In this document: in pieces, positions 40,545 to 41,392 of the stretch
Layout: each line of letters opens with the position of its first letter
Numbering within the stretch: position 1 is the stretch's first letter
Assembly: GCA_910585555.1 (NCBI GenBank)
Contig: CAJUFU010000009.1
Location: 26,990 to 68,381 of the forward strand
Direction of reading: 5' to 3'
Origin: an uncultured Lachnospiraceae bacterium
Lineage (GTDB): Bacteria > Bacillota > Clostridia > Lachnospirales > Lachnospiraceae
Length of the DNA: 41,392 nt
Made by a program: the position numbers and the translations under genes
The notes under the pieces: generated by a model
Database searches by the model: none
What the model was told of the DNA's origin: nothing
The model's input: only the letters and a program-made list of their open reading frames with translations

Positions 40545-41392
40545 ATGGAGATGATTTCATTAAAGGCAGACTATGCTTTCAAGGAACTGTTTGCCCATGA
40601 AAAAGTTCGGAAGCAGTTTTTGAGCGATGTGCTGGATATCCCTCTGGAGCAAATTAAATCAGTTCAGATGGCGAATCCCTTTTTACGAAGAACCTTCCGA
40701 AGACAGAAGCAGGGGATTATGGATATCGCGCTGGTACTCAATGATAACACCAAGATCAATATTGAGATGCAGGTGTACCGGCAGAAACATTACACCCAGA
40801 GGAAACTGTACTATCTGGCGAGAATGTATACAGACGACCTGATGATTGGCGAAAAATATAAGAAACTCCGCCGGTGCATCAGTATCAGCCTGGTGGATTT
40901 TGAACTCCTTCCGGATACGGAGAGATATCATAGTATCTATCGTCTGCGTGATGAGGCTGGCCGAGAATTGACGGACCTGTGGGAGATACATATTATCGAA
41001 TTGGGAAAAGAACTGACCGGGCACAGGGTGGATGACTGGAATCGGGTTTTTAATGCGACCAGCCAGGAGGAGATTGATCAGATTGCCAGGCAGAATGGGA
41101 GGATGGAAGACGTGGCAGAGGTGGTAAGACATATGGGGTTAATCAGGACATTACGTTGGATTTATGACGATTACTGGAAAGCTAAGAGAGATCGCTGGGA
41201 TGAGGATGAATATGTCAGGGATGAGGGCATTGCAATCGGTGAGGCACGTGGACGAGAAGCAGGTAAATCCGAAGGTAAAACAGACTACATCCTCCAACTC
41301 CTAAGCGCCCTCGGCGAAGTTCCTTCGGACCTCCTCGACAGGATAAAATCTGAACATAACACAGAGCTTCTTGACCGCTGGCACCTGTCCGC
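40545..41392 (+). CDS. Rpn-family PD-(D/E)XK nuclease/putative transposase, copy 2, partial
   Basis: The frame opens at 40545 and is still open at the window end (282 residues seen). Residues 1 to about 232 equal copy 1, including D60, E74 and Q76. After GIAIG it differs: EARGREAGKSEGKTDYILQL replaces KADATLQL, adding a Gly/Glu/Arg-rich helical linker with glycine every four residues. It then rejoins a related tail (LLSALGEVPSDLLDRIKSEH). Such glycine-spaced linkers are usual in this family, so copy 2 may be the ancestral form. The stop lies outside the window. Confidence 0.92.
   Translation, partial: MEMISLKADYAFKELFAHEKVRKQFLSDVLDIPLEQIKSVQMANPFLRRTFRRQKQGIMDIALVLNDNTKINIEMQVYRQKHYTQRKLYYLARMYTDDLMIGEKYKKLRRCISISLVDFELLPDTERYHSIYRLRDEAGRELTDLWEIHIIELGKELTGHRVDDWNRVFNATSQEEIDQIARQNGRMEDVAEVVRHMGLIRTLRWIYDDYWKAKRDRWDEDEYVRDEGIAIGEARGREAGKSEGKTDYILQLLSALGEVPSDLLDRIKSEHNTELLDRWHLS

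Larger units (their letters stand above)
40258..41240 (+). repeat. Right copy of the Rpn tandem duplication
   Basis: Direct repeat of 38919-39901 (offset 1339). It includes promoter, leader and the coding region for about 232 residues. Beyond 41240 the copies share only patches of similarity. Confidence 0.92.

Noticed and set aside
38919..41392. Insertion sequence or composite transposon
   Set aside because: No inverted terminal repeats or target-site duplication are visible at the borders of the two Rpn copies; the pattern fits tandem duplication or gene conversion.

Overview
The window looks like a chromosomal segment of a gut-type Lachnospiraceae (Clostridia, Bacillota). The evidence is the mix of families: FeoA-FeoA-FeoB iron uptake with a DtxR-type regulator, DUF1540 and C_GCAxxG_C_C proteins, a SEC-C protein, T-box control of thrS, a Firmicutes-type infC-rpmI-rplT leader, and Rpn/PD-(D/E)XK proteins. 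Strong Shine-Dalgarno sites and TTGACA/TATAAT promoters with 17-base spacers recur. Most genes lie on the minus strand, so the replication fork probably runs that way. This is a host assignment by gene content, not by phylogeny. I see no prophage, plasmid or CRISPR array.

Layout: 1-1900 holds an NSS-family transporter with a TetR-type gene cut by the window edge. 1900-4050 is a chemoreceptor. 4130-7870 is an iron module: a DtxR-like regulator facing feoB-feoA-feoA, with four TTAG-N6-CTAA boxes. 7913-13400 holds an RlmD-type methyltransferase, two small unknown proteins, tRNA-Pro(AGG), an EAL phosphodiesterase and a PepD-type dipeptidase. 13520-14985 is the infC-rpmI-rplT operon with leader, attenuator and an AUU start for infC. 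15000-19430 carries envelope or secreted proteins (coiled coil, secreted protein, lipoprotein, DUF1540, membrane glycosyltransferase). 19470-22010 is a T-box operon with a small membrane protein in front of thrS. 22029-24150 holds SEC-C, C_GCAxxG_C_C and two Fe-S proteins. 24220-29190 has an alpha-galactosidase and a beta-mannosidase facing each other, which fits growth on plant galactomannan-type oligosaccharides. 29368-36830 is housekeeping (tcdA, HAD, LysR, purA, rarA, ArsR, bactofilin, degenerate LytM). 36889-38890 is a Zn/Cd-type P-ATPase behind an ArsR-like operator. 38919-41392 is a tandem duplication of an Rpn gene with its whole promoter and leader.

The most unusual signals are: (1) the long structured leader in front of both Rpn genes, in which one strand can pair either with the Rpn ribosome-binding site or with the ribosome-binding site of a three-codon upstream ORF; (2) nine exact copies of the ten-mer TTATGTAAAC scattered through genes and gaps; (3) the Rpn pair, identical over about 950 bases and then abruptly different at the C-terminus. 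All are read from sequence alone and none is verified by search or experiment.
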